A DNA stretch of 64,000 nucleotides, taken from assembly GCA_964057225.1 (NCBI GenBank), contig OZ059899.1:18174501-18238500 (forward strand), written 5' to 3'. The notes beneath the pieces were generated by a model that made no database searches, had not been told where the DNA came from, and saw nothing but the letters and a program-made list of their open reading frames with translations. Position numbers and translations under genes: made by a program. Each line of letters begins with the position of its first letter. The stretch's first letter is position 1. This DNA comes from Auanema rhodensis (lineage: Eukaryota; Nematoda; Chromadorea; Rhabditida; Rhabditidae). Positions 11,089 through 24,288 of the stretch are shown piece by piece.

Positions 11089-14000
11089 GTGGTGTGCACT
11101 CGGTATGTAACTCGCTTCACGTGAAAGATAAAGAGATGAGGTTTTCCAAATTAGATTCCCCATGTCCATATTAGTCTAAAAACAAATTTTTATCGATATT
11201 GGTGCATGGTAACCATGACTTTGAAATTTACGTGAACTTTATTTTATGCTACATAAATGTACACGTGGTGTGCACTCGGTATGTATCTCGCTTCACGTGA
11301 AAGAAAAAGAGATGCGGTTTCCAAAATTAGATTCCCCATGTCCATATTAGTCTAAAAACAGTTTTTTACTGATATTGGTGCATGGTAACCATGATTTTGA
11401 AATTTACGTGAACTTTAATTTATGCTAATTAAATGTACACGTGATGTGCACTTGGTATGTAACTTGCTTCACGTGAAAGATAAAGAGATGCAGTTCTCAA
11501 AATTAGATTCCCCATGTCCATATTAGTCTAAAAACAAATTTTTATTGATATTGGTGCATGGTAACCATGACTTTGAATTTTACGTGAACTTTAATTTATG
11601 CTAATTAAATGTACACGTGATGTGCACTTGGTATGTAACTTGCTTCACGTGAAAGATAAAGAGATGCAGTTCTCAAAATTAGATTCCCCATGTCCATATT
11701 AGTCTAAAAACAAATTTTTATCGATATTGGTGCATGGTAACCATGATTTTGAAATTTACGTGAACTTTAATTTATGCTAATTAAATGTACACGTGATGTG
11801 CACTTGGTATGTAACTTGCTTCACGTGAAAGATAAAGAGATGCAGTTCTCAAAATTAGATTCCCCATGTCCATATTAGTCTAAAAACAAATTTTTATTGA
11901 TATTGGTGCATGGTAACCATGACTTTGAATTTTACGTGAACTTTAATTTATGCTAATTAAATGTACACATGGTGTGCACTCGGTATGTAACTCGCTTCAC
12001 GTGAAAGATAAAGAGATGCAGTTCTCAAAATTAGATTCCCCATGTCCATATTAGTCTAAAAACAAATTTTTATTGATATTGGTGCATGGTAACCATGACT
12101 TTGAATTTTACGTGAACTTTAATTTATGCTAATTAAATGTACACGTGATGTGCACTTGGTATGTAACTTGCTTCACGTGAAAGATAAAGAGATGCGGTTT
12201 TCAAAATTAGATTCCCCATGTCCATATTAGTCTTAAAACAAATTTTTATTGATATTGGTGCATGGTAACCATGACTTTGAAATTTACGTGAACTTTAATT
12301 TATGCTAATTAAATGTACACGTGGTGTGCACTCGGTATGTAACTCGCTTCACGTGAAAGATAAAGAGATGCTGTTTTTAAAATTAGATTCCCCATGTCCA
12401 TATTAGTCTAAAAACAAATTTTTATTGATATTGGTGCATGGTAACCATGACTTTGAAATTTACGTGAACTTTAATTTATGCTAATTAAATGTACACGTGA
12501 TGTGCACTTGGTATGTAACTCGCTTCACGTGAAAGATAAAGAGATGCGGTTTTAAAAATTAGATTCCCCATGTCCATATTAGTCTAAAAACAGTTTTTTA
12601 CTGATATTGGTGCATGGTAACCATGATTTTGAAATTTACGTGAACTTTAATTTATGCTAATTAAATGTACACGTGGTGTGCACTCGGTATGTAACTCGCT
12701 TCACGTGAAAGATAAAGAGATGCGGTTAACAAAATTAGATTTCCTATGTCCATATTAGTCTAAAAACAAATTTTTATTGATATTGGTTCATGGTAACCAT
12801 GACTTTGAAATTTACGTGAACTTTAATTTATGCTAATTAAATGTACACGTGGTGTGCACTCGGTATGTAACTCGCTTCACGTGAAAGATAAAAAGATGCG
12901 GTTTTCAAAATTTGATTCCTCATGTCCATATTAGTCTAAAAACAAATTTTTATTGATATTGGTGCATGGTAACCATGACTTTGAAATTTACGTGAACTTT
13001 AATTTATGCTAATTAAATGTACACGTGATGTGCACTTGGTATGTAACTCGCTTCACGTGAAAGATAAAGAGATGCAGTTCTCAAAATTAGATTCCCCATG
13101 TCCATATTAGTCTAGAAACAAATTTTTATTGATATTGGTGCATGGTAACCATGACTTTGAAATTTACGTGAACTTTAATTTATGCTAATTAAATGTACAC
13201 GTGATGTGCACTTGGTATGTAACTTGCTTCACGTGAAAGATAAAGAGATGCGGTTTTCAAAATTAGATTCCCCATGTCCATATTAGTCTTAAAACAAATT
13301 TTCATTGATATTGGTGCATGGTAACCATGACTTTGAAATTTACGTGAACTTTAATTTATGCTAATTAAATGTACACGTGATGTGCACTTGGTATGTAACT
13401 CGCTTCACGTGAAAGATAAAGAGATGCAGTTCTCAAAATTAGATTCCCCATGTCCATATTAGTCTAAAAACAAATTTTTATTGATATTGGTGCATGGTAA
13501 CCATGACTTTGAAATTTACGTGAACTTTAATTTATGCTAATTAAATGTACACGTGGTGTGCACTCGGTATGTAACTCGCTTCACGTGAAAGATAAAGAGA
13601 TGCGGTTTTTAAAATTAGATTCCCCATGTCCATATTAGTCTAAAAACAAATTTTTATTGATATTGGTGCATGGTAACCATGACTTTGAAATTTACGTGAA
13701 CTTTAATTTATGCTAATTAAATGTACACCTGGTGTGCACTCGGTATGTAACTCGCTTCACGTGAAAGATAAAGAGATGAGGTTTTCCAAATTAGATTCCC
13801 CATGTCCATATTAGTCTAAAAACAAATTTTTATCGATATTGGTGCATGGTAACCATGACTTTGAAATTTACGTGAACTTTATTTTATGCTAATTAAATGT
13901 ACACGTGATGTGCACTTGGTATGTAACTTGCTTCACGTGAAAGATAAAGAGATGCGGTTTTCAAAATTAGATTCCCCATGTCCATATTAGTCTTAAAACA

Positions 14001-16544
14001 AATTTTCATTGATATTGGTGCATGGTAACCATGACTTTGAAATTTACGTGAACTTTAATTTATGCTAATTAAATGTACACGTGATGTGCACTTGGTATGT
14101 AACTCGCTTCACGTGAAAGATAAAGAGATGCAGTTCTCAAAATTAGATTCCCCATGTCCATATTAGTCTAAAAACAAATTTTTATTGATATTGGTGCATG
14201 GTAACCATGACTTTGAAATTTACGTGAACTTTAATTTATGCTAATTAAATGTACACGTGGTGTGCACTCGGTATGTAACTCGCTTCACGTGAAAGATAAA
14301 GAGATGCGGTTTTTAAAATTAGATTCCCCATGTCCATATTAGTCTAAAAACAAATTTTTATTGATATTGGTGCATGGTAACCATGACTTTGAAATTTACG
14401 TGAACTTTAATTTATGCTAATTAAATGTACACGTGGTGTGCACTCGGTATGTAACTCGCTTCACGTGAAAGATAAAGAGATGAGGTTTTCCAAATTAGAT
14501 TCCCCATGTCCATATTAGTCTAAAAACAAATTTTTATCGATATTGGTGCATGGTAACCATGACTTTGAAATTTACGTGAACTTTATTTTATGCTACATAA
14601 ATGTACACGTGGTGTGCACTCGGTATGTATCTCGCTTCACGTGAAAGAAAAAGAGATGCGGTTTCCAAAATTAGATTCCCCATGTCCATATTAGTCTAAA
14701 AACAGTTTTTTACTGATATTGGTGCATGGTAACCATGATTTTGAAATTTACGTGAACTTTAATTTATGCTAATTAAATGTACACGTGATGTGCACTTGGT
14801 ATGTAACTTGCTTCACGTGAAAGATAAAGAGATGCAGTTCTCAAAATTAGATTCCCCATGTCCATATTAGTCTAAAAACAAATTTTTATTGATATTGGTG
14901 CATGGTAACCATGACTTTGAATTTTACGTGAACTTTAATTTATGCTAATTAAATGTACACGTGATGTGCACTTGGTATGTAACTTGCTTCACGTGAAAGA
15001 TAAAGAGATGCAGTTCTCAAAATTAGATTCCCCATGTCCATATTAGTCTAAAAACAAATTTTTATCGATATTGGTGCATGGTAACCATGATTTTGAAATT
15101 TACGTGAACTTTAATTTATGCTAATTAAATGTACACGTGATGTGCACTTGGTATGTAACTTGCTTCACGTGAAAGATAAAGAGATGCAGTTCTCAAAATT
15201 AGATTCCCCATGTCCATATTAGTCTAAAAACAAATTTTTATTGATATTGGTGCATGGTAACCATGACTTTGAATTTTACGTGAACTTTAATTTATGCTAA
15301 TTAAATGTACACATGGTGTGCACTCGGTATGTAACTCGCTTCACGTGAAAGATAAAGAGATGCAGTTCTCAAAATTAGATTCCCCATGTCCATATTAGTC
15401 TAAAAACAAATTTTTATTGATATTGGTGCATGGTAACCATGACTTTGAATTTTACGTGAACTTTAATTTATGCTAATTAAATGTACACGTGATGTGCACT
15501 TGGTATGTAACTTGCTTCACGTGAAAGATAAAGAGATGCGGTTTTCAAAATTAGATTCCCCATGTCCATATTAGTCTTAAAACAAATTTTTATTGATATT
15601 GGTGCATGGTAACCATGACTTTGAAATTTACGTGAACTTTAATTTATGCTAATTAAATGTACACGTGGTGTGCACTCGGTATGTAACTCGCTTCACGTGA
15701 AAGATAAAGAGATGCGGTTAACAAAATTAGATTTCCTATGTCCATATTAGTCTAAAAACAAATTTTTATTGATATTGGTTCATGGTAACCATGACTTTGA
15801 AATTTACGTGAACTTTAATTTATGCTAATTAAATGTACACGTGGTGTGCACTCGGTATGTAACTCGCTTCACGTGAAAGATAAAAAGATGCGGTTTTCAA
15901 AATTTGATTCCTCATGTCCATATTAGTCTAAAAACAAATTTTTATTGATATTGGTGCATGGTAACCATGACTTTGAAATTTACGTGAACTTTAATTTATG
16001 CTAATTAAATGTACACGTGATGTGCACTTGGTATGTAACTCGCTTCACGTGAAAGATAAAGAGATGCAGTTCTCAAAATTAGATTCCCCATGTCCATATT
16101 AGTCTAGAAACAAATTTTTATTGATATTGGTGCATGGTAACCATGACTTTGAAATTTACGTGAACTTTAATTTATGCTAATTAAATGTACACGTGATGTG
16201 CACTTGGTATGTAACTTGCTTCACGTGAAAGATAAAGAGATGCGGTTTTCAAAATTAGATTCCCCATGTCCATATTAGTCTTAAAACAAATTTTCATTGA
16301 TATTGGTGCATGGTAACCATGACTTTGAAATTTACGTGAACTTTAATTTATGCTAATTAAATGTACACGTGATGTGCACTTGGTATGTAACTTGCTTCAC
16401 GTGAAAGATAAAGAGATGCAGTTCTCAAAATTAGATTCCCCATGTCCATATTAGTCTAAAAACAAATTTTTATTGATATTGGTGCATGGTAACCATGACT
16501 TTGAAATTTACGTGAACTTTAATTTATGCTAATTAAATGTACAC
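11089..16544 (+). repeat. Block of 14 monomers duplicated 3344 bp downstream, with a two-monomer loss
   Basis: Monomers 64-70 (11089-12320) match 83-89 (14433-15664) in class and order. The shared CACATGG junction with CAGTTCTC at 11969 and 15313 is one marker. Monomers 73-77 (12673-13552) match 90-94 (15665-16544). Monomers 71-72 have no counterpart, so the second copy is 352 bp shorter. Between the copies, monomers 76-79 (13201-13904) and 80-83 (13905-14608) form a tandem 4-mer of 704 bp with the order TTTTCATTG, CAGTTCTC, GGTTTTTAAAATT, GATGAGG. Monomers 51-55 (8801-9680) also match 74-78 (4048 bp apart). Confidence 0.8.
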
Positions 16545-18656
16545 GTGGTGTGCACTCGGTATGTAACTCGCTTCACGTGAAAGATAAAGAGATGAGGTTT
16601 TCCAAATTAGATTCCCCATGTCCATATTAGTCTAAAAACAAATTTTTATCGATATTGGTGCATGGTAACCATGACTTTGAAATTTACGTGAACTTTATTT
16701 TATGCTACATTAATGTACACGTGGTGTGCACTCGGTATGTATCTCGCTTCACGTGAAAGATAAAGAGATGCGGTTTCCAAAATTAGATTCCCCATGTCCA
16801 TATTAGTCTAAAAACAGTTTTTTACTGATATTGGTGCATGGTAACCATGATTTTGAAATTTACGTGAACTTTAATTTATGCTAATTAAATGTACACATGG
16901 TGTGCACTCGGTATGTAACTCGCTTCACGTGAAAGATAAAGAGATGCGGTTTTCGAAATTAGATTCCCCATGTCCATATTAGTCTAAAAACAAATTTTTA
17001 TTGATATTGGTGTATGGTAACCATGACTTTGAAATTTACGTGAACTTTAATTTATGCTAATTAAATGTACACGTGATGTGCACTTGGTATGTAACTCGCT
17101 TCACGTGAAAGATAAAGAGATGCAGTTCTCAAAATTAGATTCCCCATGTCCATATTAGTCTAAAAACAAATTTTTATTGATATTGGTGCATGGTAACCAT
17201 GACTTTGAAATTTACGTGAACTTTAATTTATGCTAATTAAATGTACACGTGATGTGCACTTGGTATGTAACTTGCTTCACGTGAAAGATAAAGAGATGCG
17301 GTTTTCAAAATTAGATTCCCCATGTCCATATTAGTCTTAAAACAAATTGTTATTGATATTGGTGCATGGTAACCATGACTTTGAAATTTACGTGAACTTT
17401 AATTTATGCTAATTAAATGTACACGTGATGTGCACTTGGTATGTAACTCGCTTCACGTGAAAGATAAAGAGATGAGGTTTTCCAAATTAGATTCCCCATG
17501 TCCATATTAGTCTTAAAACAAATTTTTATTGATATTGGTGCATGGTAACCATGACTTTGAAATTTACGTGAACTTTAATTTATGCTAATTAAATGTACAC
17601 GTGGTGTGCACTCGGTATGTAACTCGCTTCACGTGAAAGATAAAGAGATGAGGTTTTCCAAATTAGATTCCCCATGTCCATATTAGTCTAAAAACAAATT
17701 TTTATCGATATTGGTGCATGGTAACCATGACTTTGAAATTTACGTGAACTTTATTTTATGCTACATTAATGTACACGTGGTGTGCACTCGGTATGTATCT
17801 CGCTTCACGTGAAAGATAAAGAGATGCGGTTTCCAAAATTAGATTCCCCATGTCCATATTAGCCTAAAAACAGTTTTTTACTGATATTGGTGCATGGTAA
17901 CCATGATTTTGAAATTTACGTAAACTTTAATTTATGCTAATTAAATGTACACATGGTGTGCACTCGGTATGTAACTCGCTTCACGTGAAAGATAAAGAGA
18001 TGCGGTTTTCGAAATTAGATTCCCCATGTCCATATTAGTCTAAAAACAAATTTTTATTGATATTGGTGCATGGTAACCATGACTTTGAAATTTACGTGAA
18101 CTTTAATTTATGCTAATTAAATGTACACGTGATGTGCACTTGGTATGTAACTCGCTTCACGTGAAAGATAAAGAGATGCAGTTCTCAAAATTAGATTCCC
18201 CATGTCCATATTAGTCTAAAAACAAATTTTTATTGATATTGGTGTATGGTAACCATGACTTTGAAATTTACGTGAACTTTAATTTATGCTAATTAAATGT
18301 ACACGTGATGTGCACTTGGTATGTAACTCGCTTCACGTGAAAGATAAAGAGATGCAGTTCTCAAAATTAGATTCCCCATGTCCATATTAGTCTAAAAACA
18401 AATTTTTATTGATATTGGTGCATGGTAACCATGACTTTGAAATTTACGTGAACTTTAATTTATGCTAATTAAATGTACACGTGATGTGCACTTGGTATGT
18501 AACTTGCTTCACGTGAAAGATAAAGAGATGCGGTTTTCAAAATTAGATTCCCCATGTCCATATTAGTCTTAAAACAAATTTTTATTGATATTGGTGCATG
18601 GTAACCATGACTTTGAAATTTACGTGAACTTTAATTTATGCTAATTAAATGTACAC
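16545..18656 (+). repeat. 6-monomer higher-order repeat (1056 bp), two copies
   Basis: Monomers 95-99 and 101-106 share the order GATGAGG, TATCTCG/GGTTTCC, CACATGG/GGTTTTCGAAA, CAGTTCTC, TCTTAAAAC. The rare form CTACATTAATG occurs at 16705 and again at 17761, exactly 1056 bp apart, and marks the copies as recent. The second copy has an extra CAGTTCTC monomer (18305). Monomer 100 (17425) is a chimera with an A4/T13 start, a GATGAGG middle and TCTTAAAAC. Confidence 0.75.
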
Positions 18657-21120
18657 GTGATGTGCACTTGGTATGTAACTTGATTCACGTGAAAGATAAA
18701 GAGATGCGGTTTTCAAAATTAGATTCCCCATGTCCATATTAGTCTTAAAACAAATTTTTATTGATATTGGTGCATGGTAACCATGACTTTGAAATTTACG
18801 TGAACTTTAATTTATGCTAATTAAATGTACACATGGTGTGCACCCGGTATGTAACTCGCTTCACGTGAAAGATAAAGAGATGAGGTTTTCCCAATTAGAT
18901 TCCCCATGTCCATATTAGTCTAAAAACAAATTTTTATCGATATTGGTGCATGGTAACCATGACTTTGAAATTTACGTGAACTTTAATTTATGCTAATTAA
19001 ATGTACACGTGGTGTGCACTCGGTATGTAACTCGCTTCACGTGAAAGATAAAAAGATGCGGTTTTCAAAATTTGATTCCTCATGTCCATATTAGTCTAAA
19101 AACAAATTTTTATTGATATTGGTGCATGGTAACCATGACTTTGAAATTTACGTGAACTTTAATTTATGCTAATTAAATGTACACGTGATGTGCACTTGGT
19201 ATGTAACTCGCTTCACGTGAAAGATAAGGAGATGCGGTTTTCACAATTAGATTCCCCATGTCCATATTAGTCTAAAAACAAATTTTTATTGATATTGGTG
19301 CATGGTAACCATGACTTTGAAATCTACATGAACTTTAATTTATGCTAATTAAATGTACACGTGATGTGCACTTGGTATGTAACTCGCTTCACGTGAAAGA
19401 TAAAGAGATGCGGTTTTCAAAATTAGATTCCCCATGTCCATATTAGTCTAAAAACAAATTTTTATTGATATTGGTGCATGGTAACCATGACTTTGAAATT
19501 TACGTGAACTTTAATTTATGCTAATTAAATGTACACGTGGTGTGCACTCCGTATGTAACTCGCTTCACGTGAAAGATAAAGAGATGCGGTTTTTAAAATT
19601 AGATTCCCCATGTTCATATTAGTCTGCAAACAATTTTTTACTGATATTGGTGCATGGTAACCATGACTTTGAAATTTACGAGAACTTTAATTTATGCTAA
19701 TTAAATGTACAAGTGATGTGCACTTGGTATGTAACTCGCTTCACGTGAAAGATAAGGAGATGCGGTTTTCACAATTAGATTCCCCATGTCCATATTAGTC
19801 TAAAAACAGTTTTTTACTGATATTGGTGCATGGTAACCATGACTTTGAAATTTACGTGAACTTTAATTTATGCTAATTAAATGTACACGTGGTGTGCACT
19901 CGGTATGTAACTCGCTTCACGTGAAAGATAAAGAGATGCGGTTCTTAAAATTAGATTCCCCATGTCCATATTAGTCTGAAAACAATTTTTTACTGATATT
20001 GGTGCATGGTAACCATGACTTTGAAATTTACGTGAACTTTATTTTATGCTACATAAATGTACACGTGGTGTGCACTCGGTATGTATCTCGCTTCACGTGA
20101 AAGAAAAAGAGATGCGGTTTCCAAACTTAGATTCCCCATGTCCATATTAGTCTAAAAACAGTTTTTTACTGATATTGGTGCATGGTAACCATGATTTTGA
20201 AATTTACGTGAACTTTAATTTATGCTAATTAAATGTACACATGGTGTGCACTCGGTATGTAACTCGCTTCACGTGAAAGATAAAGAGATGCGGTTTTCAA
20301 AATTAGATTCCCCATGTCCATATTAGTCTAAAAACAAATTTTTATTGATATTGGTGCATGGTAACCATGACTTTGAATTTTACGTGAACTTTAATTTATG
20401 CTAATTAAACGTACACGTGGTGTGCACTCGGTATGTAACTCGCTTCACGTGAAAGATAAAGAGATGCGGTTTTCAAAAATAGATTCCCCATGTCCATATT
20501 AGTCTAAAAACAAATTTTTATTGATATTGGTGCATGGTAACCATGACTTTGAATTTTACGTGAACTTTAATTTATGCTAATTAAATGTACACGTGATGTG
20601 CACTTGGTATGTAACTTGCTTCACGTGAAAGATAAAGAGATGCGGTTTTCAAAATTAGATTTCCCATGTCCATATTAGTCTTAAAACAAATTTTTATTGA
20701 TATTGGTGCATGGTAACCATGACTTTGAAATTTACGTGAACTTTAATTTATGCTAATTAAATGTACACGTGGTGTGCACTCGGTATGTAACTCGCTTCAC
20801 GTGAAAGATAAAGAGATGCGGTTTTTAAAATTAGACTCCCCATGTCCATATTAGTCTAAAAACAAATTTTTATTGATATTGGTGCATGGTAACCATGACT
20901 TTGAAATTTACGTGAACTTTAATTTATGGTAATTAAATGTACACGTGGTGTGCACTCGGTATGTAACTCGCTTCACGTGAAAGATAAAGAGATGCGGTTC
21001 TTAAAATTAGATTCCCCATGTCCATATTAGTCTGAAAACAATTTTTTACTGATATTGGTGCATGGTAACCATGACTTTGAAATTTACGTGAACTTTAATT
21101 TATGCTAATTAAATGTACAA
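18657..21120 (+). repeat. Mixed zone with founder copies of later blocks
   Basis: Monomers 107-120. Monomers 110-113 (19185-19888) carry TAAGGAG with AATCTACATGAAC, then GGTTTTC, then CTCCGTATG with TGTTCATATT and TACGAGAAC, then TAAGGAG with CAGTTTTTT. The same four monomers open the 9-monomer repeat that follows. Monomers 115-120 (20065-21120) match the block at 30096. I see no non-satellite sequence here. Confidence 0.7.
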
Positions 21121-24100
21121 GTGATGTGCACTTGGTATGTAACTCGCTTCACGTGAAAGATAAGGAGATGCGGTTTTCACAATTAGATTCCCCATGTCCA
21201 TATTAGTCTAAAAACAAATTTTTATTGATATTGGTGCATGGTAACCATGACTTTGAAATCTACATGAACTTTAATTTATGCTAATTAAATGTACACGTGA
21301 TGTGCACTTGGTATGTAACTCGCTTCACGTGAAAGATAAAGAGATGCGGTTTTCAAAATTAGATTCCCCATGTCCATATTAGTCTAAAAACAAATTTTTA
21401 TTGATATTGGTGCATGGTAACCATGACTTTGAAATTTACGTGAACTTTAATTTATGCTAATTAAATGTACACGTGGTGTGCACTCCGTATGTAACTCACT
21501 TCACGTGAAAGATAAAGAGATGCGGTTTTTAAAATTAGATTCCCCATGTTCATATTAGTCTGAAAACAATTTTTTACTGATATTGGTGCATGGTAACCAT
21601 GACTTTGAAATTTACGAGAACTTTAATTTATGCTAATTAAATGTACAAGTGATGTGCACTTGGTATGTAACTCGCTTCACGTGAAAGATAAGGAGATGCG
21701 GTTTTCACAATTAGATTCCCCATGTCCATATTAGTCTAAAAACAGTTTTTTACTGATATTGGTGCATGGTAACCATGACTTTGAAATTTACGTGAACTTT
21801 AATTTATGCTAATTAAATGTACACGTGGTGTGCACTCGGTATGTAACTCGCTTCACGTGAAAGATAAAAAGATGCGGTTTTCAAAATTTGATTCCTCATG
21901 TCCATATTAGTCTAAAAACAAATTTTTATTGATATTGGTGCATGGTAACCATGACTTTGAAATTTACGTGAACTTTAATTTATGCTAATTAAATGTACAC
22001 GTGATGTGCACTTGGTATGTAACTCGCTTCACGTGAAAGATAAAGAGATGCAGTTCTCAAAATTAGATTCCCCATGTCCATATTAGTCTAGAAACAAATT
22101 TTTATTGATATTGGTGCATGGTAACCATGACTTTGAAATTTACGTGAACTTTAATTTATGCTAATTAAATGTACACGTGATGTGCACTTGGTATGTAACT
22201 CGCTTCACGTGAAAGATAAAGAGATGCAGTTCTCAAAATTAGATTCCCCATGTCCATATTAGTCTAGAAACAGTTTTTTACTGATATTGGTGCATGGTAA
22301 CCATGATTTTGAAATTTACGTGAACTTTAATTTATGCTAATTAAATGTACACGTGGTGTGCACTCGGTATGTAACTCGCTTCACGTGAAAGATAAAGAGA
22401 TGCGGTTAACAAAATTAGATTTCCTATGTCCATATTAGTCTAAAAACAAATTTTTATTGATATTGGTTCATGGTAACCATGACTTTGAAATTTACGTGAA
22501 CTTTAATTTATGCTAATTAAATGTACACGTGGTGTGCACTCGGTATGTAACTCGCTTCACGTGAAAGATAAAAAGATGCGGTTTTCAAAATTTGATTCCT
22601 CATGTCCATATTAGTCTAAAAACAAATTTTTATTGATATTGGTGCATGGTAACCATGACTTTGAAATTTACGTGAACTTTAATTTATGCTAATTAAATGT
22701 ACACGTGATGTGCACTTGGTATGTAACTCGCTTCACGTGAAAGATAAGGAGATGCGGTTTTCACAATTAGATTCCCCATGTCCATATTAGTCTAAAAACA
22801 AATTTTTATTGATATTGGTGCATGGTAACCATGACTTTGAAATCTACATGAACTTTAATTTATGCTAATTAAATGTACACGTGATGTGCACTTGGTATGT
22901 AACTCGCTTCACGTGAAAGATAAAGAGATGCGGTTTTCAAAATTAGATTCCCCATGTCCATATTAGTCTAAAAACAAATTTTTATTGATATTGGTGCATG
23001 GTAACCATGACTTTGAAATTTACGTGAACTTTAATTTATGCTAATTAAATGTACACGTGGTGTGCACTCCGTATGTAACTCGCTTCACGTGAAAGATAAA
23101 GAGATGCGGTTTTTAAAATTAGATTCCCCATGTTCATATTAGTCTGAAAACAATTTTTTACTGATATTGGTGCATGGTAACCATGACTTTGAAATTTACG
23201 AGAACTTTAATTTATGCTAATTAAATGTACAAGTGATGTGCACTTGGTATGTAACTCGCTTCACGTGAAAGATAAGGAGATGCGGTTTTCACAATTAGAT
23301 TCCCCATGTCCATATTAGTCTAAAAACAGTTTTTTACTGATATTGGTGCATGGTAACCATGACTTTGAAATTTACGTGAACTTTAATTTATGCTAATTAA
23401 ATGTACACGTGGTGTGCACTCGGTATGTAACTCGCTTCACGTGAAAGATAAAAAGATGCGGTTTTCAAAATTTGATTCCTCATGTCCATATTAGTCTAAA
23501 AACAAATTTTTATTGATATTGGTGCATGGTAACCATGACTTTGAAATTTACGTGAACTTTAATTTATGCTAATTAAATGTACACGTGATGTGCACTTGGT
23601 ATGTAACTCGCTTCACGTGAAAGATAAAGAGATGCAGTTCTCAAAATTAGATTCCCCATGTCCATATTAGTCTAGAAACAAATTTTTATTGATATTGGTG
23701 CATGGTAACCATGACTTTGAAATTTACGTGAACTTTAATTTATGCTAATTAAATGTACACGTGATGTGCACTTGGTATGTAACTCGCTTCACGTGAAAGA
23801 TAAAGAGATGCAGTTCTCAAAATTAGATTCCCCATGTCCATATTAGTCTAGAAACAGTTTTTTACTGATATTGGTGCATGGTAACCATGATTTTGAAATT
23901 TACGTGAACTTTAATTTATGCTAATTAAATGTACACGTGGTGTGCACTCGGTATGTAACTCGCTTCACGTGAAAGATAAAGAGATGCGGTTAACAAAATT
24001 AGATTTCCTATGTCCATATTAGTCTAAAAACAAATTTTTATTGATATTGGTTCATGGTAACCATGACTTTGAAATTTACGTGAACTTTAATTTATGCTAA

Positions 24101-24288
24101 TTAAATGTACACGTGGTGTGCACTCGGTATGTAACTCGCTTCACGTGAAAGATAAAAAGATGCGGTTTTCAAAATTTGATTCCTCATGTCCATATTAGTC
24201 TAAAAACAAATTTTTATTGATATTGGTGCATGGTAACCATGACTTTGAAATTTACGTGAACTTTAATTTATGCTAATTAAATGTACAC
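21121..24288 (+). repeat. 9-monomer higher-order repeat (1584 bp), two tandem copies
   Basis: Copy A is 21121-22704 and copy B 22705-24288. The shared order is TAAGGAG/AATCTACATG, GGTTTTC, CTCCGTATG with TACGAGAAC, TAAGGAG/CAGTTTTTT, AAAAAGATG/TTTGATTCCT, CAGTTCTC/TCTAGAAAC, CAGTTCTC/TCTAGAAACAG, GGTTAAC/TTCATGG, TTTGATTCCT. Private differences are few, for example AACTCACTT near 21490 in copy A against AACTCGCTT in copy B, and CAAGTG against CACGTG at the copy starts. The low divergence indicates a recent duplication. Confidence 0.88.
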
